DNA from: Streptosporangiaceae bacterium
GTDB taxonomy: Bacteria > Actinomycetota > Actinomycetes > Streptosporangiales > Streptosporangiaceae
Direction of reading: 5' to 3'
NCBI GenBank assembly: GCA_030038715.1
Contig: JASHSO010000271.1
Coordinates: forward strand, 1-9,158
DNA length: 9,158 nucleotides
Shown: positions 1 through 6,566 of the stretch, piece after piece
How positions within the stretch are numbered: the stretch's first letter is position 1
How the letters are laid out: each line of letters opens with the position of its first letter
Program-made: the position numbers and the translations under genes
Notes under the pieces: model-generated
Told to the model about the DNA's origin: nothing
The model's input: only the letters and a program-made list of their open reading frames with translations
Database searches by the model: none

Positions 1-138
1 GATGATGTGCAGGTCGGTGCGGCAGACGCCAGCCCCGCCGATCTTCACGATGACATCGAGCGGGCCGGCGATCTTGGGCTCTGGCACCTCGTCGATCACC
101 GGCTGCTGATGGAATGCGTGCAAGCGGACCGCTTTCAT
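1..138 (-). CDS. zinc-dependent alcohol dehydrogenase (MDR family), N-terminal fragment
   Basis: Only the first 46 codons are inside the window; the gene continues past position 1. The protein begins MKAVRLHAF and reaches GVCRTDLHII, the classical N-terminal signature of zinc-binding medium-chain dehydrogenases. Cys39 would be the first catalytic zinc ligand and Thr41/Asp42 follow as usual. Such enzymes oxidise primary or secondary alcohols with NAD(P)+ in the cytosol. The ATG at 138 overlaps the stop of the upstream gene by 4 bp (ATGA), and a GAGGAGG ribosome-binding site lies 7 nt upstream (146-152), so the start is well supported. Its place after the amidohydrolase and DUF59 genes matches the alcohol dehydrogenase of prm/mim-type monooxygenase clusters, where it would oxidise the alcohol product. 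That role is inferred from context. The substrate cannot be read from this fragment. Confidence 0.9.
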   Translation of the reverse strand, partial: MKAVRLHAFHQQPVIDEVPEPKIAGPLDVIVKIGGAGVCRTDLHII

Positions 139-905
139 GCGGAATCCTCCTCGCCAATCCCCGGATCGGTGTACCTGTGCCGCAGCATGCCACGGCAGAT
201 GCCGGTGTTCGACTGGACGCTGACGCGCGTCGTGCGTGCCTTGCGCAGATGCAGCGGCAGCGCCTCCGGTGTCACCGCCGCACCAGTGGCCGGGTCGACG
301 ATCAGCGGCGCCAGGTCGCCGGCGGGCAGGCCGAGCTCGGCCCGGCGCTGCCTGAGTCGCTCCAGCCCGCGGGACGGCGGCACCTCGCCCAGCGTCATGC
401 TGGCCAGCGCGTCCGGCTGCATCCCGGCAGCCAGCAGGGGTCGGCATACCAGGTCCGTGCCTGCCATCACAGCCTTGCGCAGGAAGTCGGCCCGTAGCTG
501 GTCGAGTTCGCCGCGTGCCTCGCCGGCAAATGCCTGTGCGAACCCTGCCCGGGCCGCGACCGCGCTGTTGATGGCCTCCCCGGCGAAGTGGTCCTCGAGA
601 ACTACTAGCGCGCCGTGCACCCCGGCTACGCCGGTCACCGCGTCATAGGCGTCGGCCACCATCAGGAAGGCGAAGTTGGGCGCGCAGAAGTAGGTCGGCA
701 GGCGCAGCCGGACGTCTGCGTGGCCCGCCTGGGAGACCGCGACCGAGGCGACGAAGCCGAGCGCCGTGATGGGTTCGTCGAGTTCCGGGTCGCGAACCTG
801 GCTCAGCGCGTTCAGGACGGCTGTGCGACCGGCGACGCAGTCCATGCCGGGCCCGCCGTCCGGGACGGACGGCCCGGCCGTCCCGGACGGCGCCTGTGCG
901 GTCAT
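135..905 (-). CDS. MIP18/DUF59-type iron-sulfur assembly-like protein
   Basis: A 256-residue protein. Residues about 28-110 carry the MIP18/DUF59 pattern: RDPELDEPI at 38-46, LGFV at 49-52, and PTYFCAPNFA at 70-79 with a candidate metal-binding Cys74. The domain is found in Fe-S cluster assembly factors (SufT/PaaD-like). The remaining ~145 residues form an extension not found in ordinary single-domain members, with further cysteines at 154 and 237. Similar long proteins accompany actinobacterial soluble di-iron monooxygenases, where a role in metal-centre maturation is plausible but, as far as I know, unproven. The start at 905 overlaps the amidohydrolase stop (ATGA) and has no clear Shine-Dalgarno of its own, suggesting translational coupling. 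Met21 is an alternative start, since residues 1-20 look unstructured. The stop overlaps the alcohol dehydrogenase start by 4 bp. Confidence 0.82.
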   Translation of the reverse strand: MTAQAPSGTAGPSVPDGGPGMDCVAGRTAVLNALSQVRDPELDEPITALGFVASVAVSQAGHADVRLRLPTYFCAPNFAFLMVADAYDAVTGVAGVHGALVVLEDHFAGEAINSAVAARAGFAQAFAGEARGELDQLRADFLRKAVMAGTDLVCRPLLAAGMQPDALASMTLGEVPPSRGLERLRQRRAELGLPAGDLAPLIVDPATGAAVTPEALPLHLRKARTTRVSVQSNTGICRGMLRHRYTDPGIGEEDSA

Positions 906-1921
906 GCGCCCGCGACCGGCTGGGCCTCCAGCCGGTACTCCGCCGGCACGTCGATATCGTAGAGCCTGGCCGCGTTCAGCCCGAGGATCTTCTTCTTGCC
1001 GGCCGCCGTCAGCCTGGGGTAGTCAGAGAACTCCTCGGTGTCGGGCATCTCCCAGTCAACGAAGCCCTCGATCTGCCACCGTGGTTCCCAGATCGCGTAG
1101 TCGCTGCCGAAGAGCAGCTTGTCCTCGCCGAGCCAGAACAGCAGTTCCCCCATTACCTTGGCGAAGAACCGCGGCCGTGCGTGCATCAGCCCGCCGACGA
1201 CGACGGCCAGGCCGGCGTACACGTTCGGCTCTTGCACCGCCATGAAGCAGAAGTCCTCGATCCGGGGCAGGCCGACGTGCTCCACGATGAAGTTCAGGCC
1301 GGGGAAGTCGGTGGCGGCGTGGTCGACATCGGAGACGTCGAAGGCATCCTTGTCCAGCGGCCAGATCGTCGGGCCCTTGTGCACGTGGATGTTCTTGATG
1401 CCCAGGTCCTGGCATGCCTGCAGGTAGTTATATGCGGCGGGGTCGGTCAGCTTCCAGCCCCGTGAGCCCGCATTCCACTCGGCGGTGTAGAGCTTGCAGC
1501 CGGTGGACCCGTACCGCTGGACGTTGTGTTCTAGCGTCCTGAGGCCCTCGTCACCGTCCCGCGGGTCCCAGCGCGTGTTGTAGCGGAACCTGCCCGGGTG
1601 CCTCTCTCCCATCGTGGCGTTGCGCTCGGTGGTGTTGAAGCCCTCCTTGTACCACTCCAGCAGGTAGGTGGGCTGGAAGATCGCCTTGTCCACATGGCCG
1701 ACCTCGAACAGGTCGTGCATCAGGTCGTCCTCTGAGTACTTCTGGAACTTCTCCAGCGGCCAGTGGGTCTGCGGCGGACCTAGTCCCATATACGCGTGAA
1801 AGCACTCGATCCAGCCCTTGGCGTACTGTTCCGCCCCCGCCACCCAGTTGTCCGGAGCTGCGTTCCAGTAGTGCATGTGGCTGTCGATCACGAAGAACTT
1901 CTCGCCGTTGTGCTCGTACAC
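902..1921 (-). CDS. amidohydrolase family protein (COG2159-like, TIM-barrel metal hydrolase/decarboxylase fold)
   Basis: A 339-residue protein with the metal ligands of the amidohydrolase-2 superfamily: DSHMH at 13-17 (His15, His17), GCKLY at 141-145, NIHVH at 177-181 (His179/His181), EHVG at 214-217 (His215) and FGSDY at 271-275 (Asp274). The C-terminal LGLNAARLY helix is also typical. Members hydrolyse or decarboxylate small cyclic and aromatic substrates; no specific substrate can be assigned. The GTG at 1921 is chosen because AAGGAGG sits 6 nt upstream and the conserved fold starts a few residues later; the in-frame extension to 2032 is Arg/Pro-rich and reads as non-coding. It is first in an ATGA-coupled operon with the DUF59 and alcohol dehydrogenase genes. 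Homologues with this order usually lie downstream of prmABCD/mimABCD-type monooxygenase genes, so a part in alkane or ketone co-oxidation is inferred. Confidence 0.9.
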   Translation of the reverse strand: MYEHNGEKFFVIDSHMHYWNAAPDNWVAGAEQYAKGWIECFHAYMGLGPPQTHWPLEKFQKYSEDDLMHDLFEVGHVDKAIFQPTYLLEWYKEGFNTTERNATMGERHPGRFRYNTRWDPRDGDEGLRTLEHNVQRYGSTGCKLYTAEWNAGSRGWKLTDPAAYNYLQACQDLGIKNIHVHKGPTIWPLDKDAFDVSDVDHAATDFPGLNFIVEHVGLPRIEDFCFMAVQEPNVYAGLAVVVGGLMHARPRFFAKVMGELLFWLGEDKLLFGSDYAIWEPRWQIEGFVDWEMPDTEEFSDYPRLTAAGKKKILGLNAARLYDIDVPAEYRLEAQPVAGA

Positions 1922-1927
1922 CGTGTG

Positions 1928-1934
1928 CCTCCTT
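1928..1934 (-). promoter_or_regulatory. ribosome-binding site fixing the amidohydrolase GTG start
   Basis: On the minus strand this reads AAGGAGG, close to the perfect anti-Shine-Dalgarno match, 6 nt before the GTG at 1921. It decides that start over longer in-frame alternatives. Confidence 0.85.
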
Positions 1935-2112
1935 GCACCTGAAAGTGACGGCCACTTCGCTGGCTGGCGACCCGGGCGGGCGTCGGGCCTGGCCACAGGC
2001 CACGGCGGCGTCCGAGCCGATACAGCCGGCAACGCTGTGCAGATATGGCATGCCCTGGTGGCTGTACTTCGAGGCTAATCTCGGATGCGGCGCGGGTGAA
2101 GAGCCGCATCGG
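1935..2112. promoter_or_regulatory. divergent promoter region between the amidohydrolase operon and the SDR gene
   Basis: The two genes point away from each other, so both promoters should lie here. A plus-strand -10-like TAATCT at 2076-2081 would start transcription about 25 nt before the SDR ATG. On the minus strand, TTCACC (2095-2100) and TAGCCT (2072-2077) are 17 bp apart and would serve the amidohydrolase operon with a leader of about 140 nt. The two -10 candidates overlap, so the promoters might compete. Small inverted repeats that could bind a regulator are GGCCTG-N4-CAGGCC at 1986-2001 and the palindrome GGCATGCC at 2047-2054. All of these are short matches chosen by eye. Only the divergent arrangement is certain. 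Confidence 0.35.
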
Positions 2113-3006
2113 ATGAACTGGCTGGTGACTGTCGTGGCTGATCTGTCCGGCCGGACCTTTCTGCTGACCGGCGGCAATACGGGGATCGGGCTGGCTACGG
2201 CGCGCGCGCTCGTGGCACGGGGCGGCCGGGTACATCTCGCCTGCCGGTCGCGGCAGAAGGGGGAGGAGGCCGTCGCCGCCATCGCGGCGGCCGCACGCGC
2301 GGAATCGGCCGACGGAGTCGGCTCGGTCACCTTCCTGCCGCTTGACCTCGCCGACCTCGCTTCGGTGCGCAGCTGTGCCGCGCAGTTCCTGGCGCTCGGC
2401 GAGCCACTGCACGTGCTGATTAACAATGCCGGCGTCGCGGGACGCCGGGGCCTGACCACCGATGGCTTCGAGCTAATGTTCGGAGTCAACCACCTCGGTC
2501 ATTTCGCCCTCACCGCGGCCTTGCTCGACTGCCTGACCGCGAACCGAGCCCGGATCGTGAACGTGGCCAGCGACGCGCACTACCAGGCAGTCGGCATCGA
2601 CTTCGCGGCGCTGCGGCGGCGCACCCGGTCCTTTACCGGAATGCCGGAGTACGCGGTTTCCAAGCTCTGCAACGTGCTTTTCACCCAGGAACTGGCAAGG
2701 CGGCTGGACGGGAGCGGCGTTACGGCCTACGCGCTGCATCCCGGCGTTGTGGCCTCCGACATCTGGCGGCGGGTGCCATGGCCGGCCCGGTCGATCTTGA
2801 CTAGGCGCATGCTGAGCACCGAGCAGGGCGCCAGAACATCGCTGTACTGCGCCACGTCAGCGGAGGTCGCGACGGTCAGCGGCAGGTATTTCGAGCAGTG
2901 CGCCGAGCGGGAGCCGAGCTCGCTCGCGACGCCGGAGCTTGGCGAGCGACTCTGGGCGCAGAGCGAGGCGTGGACCGTGGTCTCGAGCGATGCCAGCCTG
3001 CGCTGA
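2113..3006 (+). CDS. short-chain dehydrogenase/reductase, retinol-dehydrogenase-like
   Basis: A 297-residue classical SDR. It shows the nucleotide-binding TGGNTGIG at 19-26, the NNAG motif at 104-107, the catalytic serine in VNVASDAH (Ser153), and YAVSK with Tyr180 and Lys184. The overall pattern, including VNHLGHF, NVASDAH and LHPGVV after the active site, resembles the RDH11-14-like branch. Bacterial members reduce or oxidise aldehydes, ketones or lipid-like alcohols with NADP(H) or NAD(H). The substrate is unknown. The ATG at 2113 lies about 18 residues before the glycine motif, as usual. The Shine-Dalgarno is weak (GAAGAG region), and a GTG at 2134 is an alternative start. Longer in-frame starts back to 1933 would run into the divergent promoter region and are unlikely. 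It is divergent from the amidohydrolase-alcohol dehydrogenase operon, so it may join the same oxidation pathway, but nothing proves this. Confidence 0.88.
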   Translation: MNWLVTVVADLSGRTFLLTGGNTGIGLATARALVARGGRVHLACRSRQKGEEAVAAIAAAARAESADGVGSVTFLPLDLADLASVRSCAAQFLALGEPLHVLINNAGVAGRRGLTTDGFELMFGVNHLGHFALTAALLDCLTANRARIVNVASDAHYQAVGIDFAALRRRTRSFTGMPEYAVSKLCNVLFTQELARRLDGSGVTAYALHPGVVASDIWRRVPWPARSILTRRMLSTEQGARTSLYCATSAEVATVSGRYFEQCAEREPSSLATPELGERLWAQSEAWTVVSSDASLR

Positions 3007-3061
3007 CCGCGCCAGTGAAATCTGCAGCGCGCGCTCAGAGAGTGCTCAGCATTGCGGGGCT

Positions 3062-3083
3062 GACTGAGACTATGAGTTCAGTC
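3062..3083. repeat. short inverted repeat upstream of the HtrA gene
   Basis: GACTGA at 3062-3067 and TCAGTC at 3078-3083 form a perfect 6-bp inverted repeat with a 10-nt centre. It lies about 60 bp before the protease start and just upstream of the 13-bp direct repeat. It could be part of an operator or simply chance; there is no T-tract to make it a terminator. Confidence 0.25.
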
Positions 3084-3095
3084 GGGCCGCGGTCC

Positions 3096-3125
3096 GGCTG
3101 AACGAGCGGCCAGGCTGAACGAGCG
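3096..3125. repeat. 13-bp direct repeat upstream of the HtrA gene
   Basis: The sequence GGCTGAACGAGCG occurs perfectly at 3096-3108 and again at 3113-3125, with a 17-bp period. The second copy ends 17 bp before the protease ATG and just upstream of the GAGG Shine-Dalgarno at 3127-3130. Two identical sites at this location could bind a regulator or affect the 5' leader. A local tandem duplication is the other simple explanation. Confidence 0.5.
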
Positions 3126-3142
3126 CGAGGTAGTGATCTTCG

Positions 3143-4510
3143 ATGCGTGACGACAGCGGGTTCGGCCCCTACCGGTACGGCGGCCCGCCCGAGTGGCCCG
3201 GTTACGGCCAGGGCTCTCCGGCAGGCGGGTATGTCCCCCCACCGCCACCTGACCGGCCGAAGCGGCGCGGCGGCCTGCTGAGTTACGTTCTCGTGGCTGT
3301 GCTAGCCGCAGGCTTGGCCGTCGGCGTCACCGTGGCTATTGACCACCAGACCCAGCCGACCCCAGCGAATGCCGGGTCCGCGCTGCCCGGCACCAGCGCG
3401 GTGCCGCGGCCGGCTCCGACCGTGACCAGCCCCGCTCCCGTCGGCAGCGCGCAGCAGGTAGTCAACAAGGTCGAGCCCGGCCTTGTGGTCATCAACACTG
3501 CGCTGCAGTACTCAGGCGAGGCGGGCGCCGGAACCGGCATGGTGATCAACTCGGCTGGCCTCGTGCTGACGAACAACCACGTCATCGAGGACTCCACCAA
3601 GATCACCGCGACCGTGGTGTCAACAGGTAAGACCTACACTGCGCGGGTGGTCGGCTACGACACGACTGGTGACGTCGCGCTGATCCAATTGGAGGGAGCG
3701 TCGGGCCTGCACACGATCCCGGTCGGCAACTCTGCGACCGTCCGGCAAGGAGACTCGGTGGTGGCCATGGGCAACGCCGAGGGCCAGGGCACCATCGTTC
3801 CGGTTGGCGGCAGCGTCACCGGCCTGGACAAGACCATCACCGCCTCCGACGAAGGCGGATCGATCACTTCTGAAACTCTGCACGGCATGATCCAGACGAA
3901 TGCCGACATCGTCAACGGCGACTCCGGCGGTCCGCTGGCCAGCACTGCGGGCCTGGTGATCGGCATGGACACCGCAGCCAGCACCGTCAGCTTCGGGTTG
4001 CAGCAGCAAGGGGCCGCCGGGTTCGCCATTCCGATCAACACTGCCCTGTCGGTGGCGCGCCAGATCGCTGCCGGCCACGCTAGCTCGACCGTGACGATCG
4101 GGTACCCGGCATTCATCGGGATCTTCATAGGCTCCGGGACGGACAGCAACCCGCAGGCCCAGGCTCAGCAACAGGACCAGCAAAACGGTTTCGGCGGCTT
4201 CGGCGGTCCAGGTGGCACGCCGTCCTGCTACACCAGCAACGCCGAGGTGGGCGTGCCGTCGTCCATAGCCCCGGTGAACTCTGGCACCCTGGTCGACGGA
4301 ACCATCTGCGGCAGTCCGGCCGCTAAGGCCGGGATGACAGGCGGATCGGTGATCGTCGCCGTCAACGGGAGTCCGGTCGGTTCGCCCGCCAGCCTGACCA
4401 GCACTCTGGCGCGACTGCACGCCGGCGACACGATCTCGGTCACCTGGGTCAGCCCGTCTGGCAGCCGAACGACTAGTCGGCTCACGCTAGCTGCCGGGCC
4501 TCCGCAGTAG
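3143..4510 (+). CDS. membrane-anchored HtrA/DegP-type serine protease with PDZ domain
   Basis: A 455-residue protein of the S1C protease family, which degrades or refolds misfolded extracytoplasmic proteins. In order it has a Gly/Pro/Tyr-rich cytosolic tail (1-42), one membrane segment (about 45-66), a Pro/Thr-rich linker, and a trypsin-like domain (about 102-312). The catalytic triad is visible: His146 in TNNHVIEDS, Asp177 in TGDVALI and Ser261 in NGDSGGPL. A Gln- and Gly-rich linker (about 337-358) leads to a PDZ domain (about 365-450). The only two cysteines, Cys362 and Cys389, sit at the PDZ edge on the outer side and could form a disulfide. The ATG at 3143 has GAGG 12 nt upstream, a rather long spacing, but the gene has no better start and the N-terminus is typical of actinobacterial family members. 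It converges on the DUF929/VKOR cluster, which would act in the same compartment. Confidence 0.93.
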   Translation: MRDDSGFGPYRYGGPPEWPGYGQGSPAGGYVPPPPPDRPKRRGGLLSYVLVAVLAAGLAVGVTVAIDHQTQPTPANAGSALPGTSAVPRPAPTVTSPAPVGSAQQVVNKVEPGLVVINTALQYSGEAGAGTGMVINSAGLVLTNNHVIEDSTKITATVVSTGKTYTARVVGYDTTGDVALIQLEGASGLHTIPVGNSATVRQGDSVVAMGNAEGQGTIVPVGGSVTGLDKTITASDEGGSITSETLHGMIQTNADIVNGDSGGPLASTAGLVIGMDTAASTVSFGLQQQGAAGFAIPINTALSVARQIAAGHASSTVTIGYPAFIGIFIGSGTDSNPQAQAQQQDQQNGFGGFGGPGGTPSCYTSNAEVGVPSSIAPVNSGTLVDGTICGSPAAKAGMTGGSVIVAVNGSPVGSPASLTSTLARLHAGDTISVTWVSPSGSRTTSRLTLAAGPPQ

Positions 4511-4511
4511 G

Positions 4512-4570
4512 CGGCAGGCCCCGTTCTCCTCGGCCCACGCGGCCGCGAGCGCTGGGATGGCGGCCTGCCG
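4512..4570. terminator. possible bidirectional stem-loop between convergent genes
   Basis: A 9-bp perfect inverted repeat, CGGCAGGCC at 4512-4520 and GGCCTGCCG at 4562-4570, fills most of the 75-bp gap between the HtrA stop and the DUF929 stop. A 10-bp palindrome CGCGGCCGCG (4539-4548) lies inside the loop. The convergent position suits a shared terminator, but there is no U-tract on either side and the loop is long (41 nt), so this is tentative. Confidence 0.35.
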
Positions 4571-4585
4571 GACCGACCACGTTCC

Positions 4586-5455
4586 CTAAATCTTTCCAGC
4601 AAGCGAGCTGACCGCTGGTGCCGTGCAGACCGAGGCCGGCTTGTTGCCGGTGATCGCGCAGATGGCCGCGGTCAGCAGGTTGGCCGAGCCGACAGCGCCC
4701 TTGGCCACCGGTGACTTCGGATCATGCAGGGCGGCGGCGATCTGGCTCCAGCTCAGGCCCGCGAGGACGCCCGGGTCATAGCTGACGCCCATGATGTAGG
4801 CGTTTCCGACGTCGATGAACGGATAGCTGTCGCCCGGTGGGTCGTACTTCGTCCAGAGCGCCTGCTGGGCTGCCGTCGGCTGCTGCAGCAGGTTGTCGTT
4901 GACGTCCTCGTTCTCCACCGGCTGGAAGACCAGGTACTTGCTGGTATAGGTGGACTTGTAGAAGGTCAGCGTGGCGGTGTGCGGGTAGACGTCGGTGGAC
5001 GAAGAATGAATGCCCCGCAGCGGGGAGAACGTGCCGAATCGGCTCAGCGCAACGGCCATCGCCCAGCGCATTGCAGCGCAGTACGGGCACCATTCGGCGC
5101 CGATGTACAGCATCTCCGGCTTGCCGCCGGAGGTGAGCCGTGAGCCGGTTACCTTTCGGATCGCGGCAGTGTCTGCTGAGCCCAGGCCGACTGCCGTGAA
5201 CGTGCTGGCCGGGACGGTGGCGATGTCAGACTGAACGCTGGCAGGCAGGACGCCGCCGGTGGACGAGCCACCGGACGGCTTAGGTGTGCCCTTGTTGATC
5301 AGGGCGTTGATCAGAATCGCCGCAACGATCAGCACGACGAGGGTGATGCCGCCGAAGACAATGACTTTCCGGCGGGCTTCGTCTAGCTGAACCTGCTGCT
5401 GGGCCGAGAGCTGCTCCCTGGCGGACGGCTGCCGACCACGATCGGCCTTGCTCAT
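4586..5455 (-). CDS. DUF929-type thioredoxin-like membrane protein, paralogue 3
   Basis: A 289-residue protein, last of three tandem paralogues. It has a charged, Gln-rich cytosolic start (1-30), one membrane segment (about 31-53), a short Ser/Gly linker and an extracytoplasmic domain. GAEWCPYC at 119-126 is the redox CXXC motif (Cys123, Cys126), followed by [23 protein letters not shown] at 211-218 looks like the thioredoxin cis-proline loop (Pro212). A second pair, Cys266 and Cys277, lies in [15 protein letters not shown] recognise the DUF929 family pattern; its biochemical function is not established to my knowledge, and a thiol-disulfide oxidoreductase role is inferred from CPYC and the VKOR neighbour. 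The ATG start has AGGAGG 11 nt upstream, and MSKA matches the start of paralogue 2, its closest relative overall. The gap to paralogue 2 is 103 bp. Confidence 0.87.
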   Translation of the reverse strand: MSKADRGRQPSAREQLSAQQQVQLDEARRKVIVFGGITLVVLIVAAILINALINKGTPKPSGGSSTGGVLPASVQSDIATVPASTFTAVGLGSADTAAIRKVTGSRLTSGGKPEMLYIGAEWCPYCAAMRWAMAVALSRFGTFSPLRGIHSSSTDVYPHTATLTFYKSTYTSKYLVFQPVENEDVNDNLLQQPTAAQQALWTKYDPPGDSYPFIDVGNAYIMGVSYDPGVLAGLSWSQIAAALHDPKSPVAKGAVGSANLLTAAICAITGNKPASVCTAPAVSSLAGKI

Positions 5456-5504
5456 GCCCGGAATGTCCTCCTGTGGGCTCCGTGCCTGGCGATCTCACCT
5501 GATT

Positions 5505-5532
5505 GCACGCAGCCAGCCCGGTGATTGCGTGC
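5505..5532 (-). other. small inverted repeat between DUF929 paralogues 2 and 3
   Basis: GCACGCA (5505-5511) and TGCGTGC (5526-5532) are perfect 7-bp arms around a 14-nt loop, in the 103-bp gap before paralogue 3. A hairpin in the transcript could alter RNA stability or expression within the operon. No T-tract follows on the minus strand, so it is not a standard terminator. It may be chance in GC-rich DNA. Confidence 0.25.
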
Positions 5533-5558
5533 GGTGCTGCCGACAGGCCCGGTGCTGC

Positions 5559-6479
5559 CTAGATGCCTGCCTCCAGCTTGGTGATCGACGAAGCGTTGCA
5601 CACCGAGCCTGGCTTGTTGCCAGTCATCTTGCAGATGCCGGCAGTGACGTAGTTCGCGGCGCCGAGCGCGCCGCGGGCGATCGCGCTGGACGGGTCGTGC
5701 AGGGCCGCGGCGACCTGGGCCCAGGACTTCCCGGCGAGCACACCTGGGTCGTAGATCGGGACCTTGATCACGCTGGTGTTGCCGAAGTCGATGAACGGGT
5801 AGCCCGTTTCGTTATCGGAGGTCGTGTCGAACTTCTCCCAGAGCGCCTGCTGCTGCGCCGTTGTAGGCTGCAGCGGATCCTGGTCTATGTTCTCGTTCTC
5901 CACCGGGGTGAACACCAGGTAGTTGCTGCTGTACTTGGCCTTGTAGAAGGTAAGAGTTGGGGTGTTCGGGTACACGTCGGTCGGCGAGGAGTGGAAGCCG
6001 CGCAGCTGCGTGGTGAAGTGCCCGAACCTGCTCAGCGCCACCGCCATGGCCCAGCGCATGGCCGCGCAGTACGGGCAGTACTCGGCGCCGATGTAGAGCA
6101 TCTCCGGCTTGCCGCCGCTCTTCAGGGGGGTATCGCTGACCGCGGTCAGAGGCGGTGCTCCGCCCTCGTTGTTCGACATCCAGCTGCCGACAGAGCCGCC
6201 ACCGACCTTAGCCAGCGTGCTGGCGGGCACGCTGGTGATGTCCGATACGACGCTGGCCGGCAAGACGGCGCCCGACACGCCGTTGTTGCTAGCCGCAGGC
6301 GGCGGAGACTTCTTGTTGGCCGCGTAGACCACCAGCGCGATGACCACTGCGACCACTACCACCACGCTGCCGCCTACGATCATGATGCGGCGGCGGATCT
6401 CGGCCTTGCGGGCCGCTGCCTGCTGGGCGGCGATCTTCGCCCTGGCGCTCTCGTTCCTGATCCGCTGAGCCTTGCTCAT
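5559..6479 (-). CDS. DUF929-type thioredoxin-like membrane protein, paralogue 2
   Basis: A 306-residue protein with the same plan as its neighbours: a basic, Ala-rich cytosolic helix (1-30), a membrane segment (about 32-53), a linker with a Gly/Asn-rich insertion (about 92-108) absent from paralogue 3, then the redox domain. Cys135 and Cys138 form CPYC in GAEYCPYC; Pro228 in YPFIDFGN is the presumed cis-proline; Cys283 and Cys294 form the second pair in GICKMTGNKPGSVC. It is most like paralogue 3 over the N-terminus and the segment after CPYC (LRG-HSS-TDVYP-TLTFYK, YLVF-PVENE). I chose the ATG at 6479 because MSKAQRIR aligns with the MSKADRGR start of paralogue 3; AAGGA lies 11 nt upstream. 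An in-frame GTG at 6533 would add 18 residues without homology. The molecular role is inferred as for the other copies. Confidence 0.87.
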   Translation of the reverse strand: MSKAQRIRNESARAKIAAQQAAARKAEIRRRIMIVGGSVVVVVAVVIALVVYAANKKSPPPAASNNGVSGAVLPASVVSDITSVPASTLAKVGGGSVGSWMSNNEGGAPPLTAVSDTPLKSGGKPEMLYIGAEYCPYCAAMRWAMAVALSRFGHFTTQLRGFHSSPTDVYPNTPTLTFYKAKYSSNYLVFTPVENENIDQDPLQPTTAQQQALWEKFDTTSDNETGYPFIDFGNTSVIKVPIYDPGVLAGKSWAQVAAALHDPSSAIARGALGAANYVTAGICKMTGNKPGSVCNASSITKLEAGI

Positions 6480-6538
6480 AGCGTCGGCCGTCCTTACGTT
6501 CGTGTTCTCTGCTGCTGGTGGCGTCGGCCACACCGTTG

Positions 6539-6544
6539 ATGATA
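6539..6544 (-). promoter_or_regulatory. possible internal -10 element before DUF929 paralogue 2
   Basis: The minus strand reads TATCAT, a good match to the actinobacterial TAnnnT -10 consensus, 59 bp upstream of the paralogue 2 start inside the 87-bp gap. The best -35 candidate (CTGACC, about 20 bp further upstream) is poor. If used, it would let paralogues 2 and 3 be expressed apart from VKOR and paralogue 1. Confidence 0.22.
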
Positions 6545-6566
6545 GGGGCGCGGCTGCATTGCGCGG

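Noticed and set aside
1922..2032. N-terminal extension of the amidohydrolase to an upstream start at 2032
   Set aside because: The added 37 residues are Arg/Pro-rich without family similarity, and the extension would bury the strong AAGGAGG site that sits 6 nt before the GTG at 1921.
1933..2112. N-terminal extension of the SDR to 1933
   Set aside because: The extra 60 residues lie across the divergent promoter region, lack coding bias, and precede the normal SDR start about 18 residues before the glycine motif.
1551..2489. Minus-strand 312-codon open frame overlapping the amidohydrolase and SDR
   Set aside because: It is out of frame with the amidohydrolase and antisense to the SDR. Its composition is low-complexity Arg/Ser/Pro/Ala and it matches no family.
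5448..6539. Long plus-strand open frame of 363 codons opposite DUF929 paralogue 2
   Set aside because: It is the antisense shadow of a gene with clear family motifs. Its product is Arg/Gly/Val-rich with no recognisable domain, as expected from high-GC antisense frames.
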